Positions 6,608 to 6,624 of a stretch of DNA of 6,624 nucleotides are shown here, piece by piece. How positions within the stretch are numbered: the stretch's first letter is position 1; every line of letters begins with the position of its first letter. The position numbers and the translations under genes were made by a program. Source of the DNA: an uncultured Alistipes sp. (GTDB taxonomy: Bacteria; Bacteroidota; Bacteroidia; Bacteroidales; Rikenellaceae); NCBI GenBank assembly GCA_959604655.1, contig CAUHCL010000111.1, forward strand, positions 1-6,624. Direction: 5' to 3'. Under the pieces are notes generated by a model. That model made no database searches. It had not been told where the DNA came from and saw nothing but the letters and a program-made list of their open reading frames with translations.

Positions 6608-6624
6608 AGCGCAGGCGCAAGGAC

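Larger units (their letters stand above)
6218..6624. other. Gene-free, GC-rich, hairpin-dense intergenic region
   Basis: No convincing coding sequence is present on either strand in these 407 bases. The only long open frame (− strand, 6484 to 6068) is Arg/Pro/Ser-rich, crosses the terminator and overlaps the CBM6-like gene. Instead the stretch holds many inverted repeats: CATTCGC 6233-6239 with GCGAATG 6322-6328; GGCC 6251-6254 with 6259-6262; CGCTC 6312-6316 with GAGCG 6320-6324; CGGCGG 6414-6419 with CCGCCG 6438-6443; and GCCGACG 6409-6415 with CGTCGGC 6452-6458. The motif CCTGCGG occurs at 6254, 6300 and 6372, each time at or near a hairpin tip. No promoter or tRNA was recognised. GC-rich DNA gives some pairing by chance, so function is uncertain. 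Confidence 0.55.

Noticed and set aside
6540..6624. Possible tRNA or tRNA fragment at the right edge
   Set aside because: The arms do not fit a cloverleaf: no T-loop GTTCRA motif, no 7-bp anticodon-loop geometry and no acceptor stem pairing.
6218..6624. CRISPR array or insertion-sequence end in the repetitive tail
   Set aside because: The short repeats are unevenly spaced and mostly inverted rather than regularly spaced direct repeats, and there is no transposase frame or terminal repeat with target duplication.

Overview
The window looks like the 3' end of a polysaccharide-utilisation (Sus-type) operon from a GC-rich member of the Bacteroidota. Three points support this: a SusC-like/SusD-like pair in tandem, several lipoproteins with acidic residues after the lipobox cysteine, and AT-rich translation starts without a Shine-Dalgarno sequence. 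The GC-rich codon usage (many GAC, GAG, CGC, ACC, TAC and TCG codons) fits Alistipes/Rikenellaceae better than Bacteroides itself. That placement is inference.

Layout, all genes on the + strand: (1) positions 1-2001 hold the C-terminal 666 residues of a SusC/RagA-type TonB-dependent outer-membrane transporter, cut by the left edge; (2) 2020-4023 is a SusD/RagB-type glycan-binding lipoprotein; (3) 4055-4993 is a DUF1735 + DUF4361-type lipoprotein in the usual SusE/F-like position; (4) 5101-6165 is a lipoprotein with two bacterial Ig-like (Big_2) domains followed by a CBM6-like carbohydrate-binding domain. A strong Rho-independent terminator at 6187-6217 closes the operon. The remaining ~400 bases (6218-6624) hold no credible gene but are GC-rich and dense in inverted repeats.

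Likely teamwork (family knowledge plus inference): genes 3 and 4 capture a glycan at the cell surface, SusD delivers an oligosaccharide as the lid of the transporter, and the SusC barrel imports it using TonB energy. No glycoside hydrolase, lyase, sulfatase or regulator lies in the window, so the substrate cannot be named.

The least ordinary features are non-coding: a long stem-loop in the 107-nt gap between genes 3 and 4, and the hairpin-rich tail, which ends in a possible three-way-junction fold. The two areas share the 11-mer GCCGAAGGCAT. I see no sign of a wholly new system. This is a recognisable glycan-uptake cassette with some unexplained intergenic structure.
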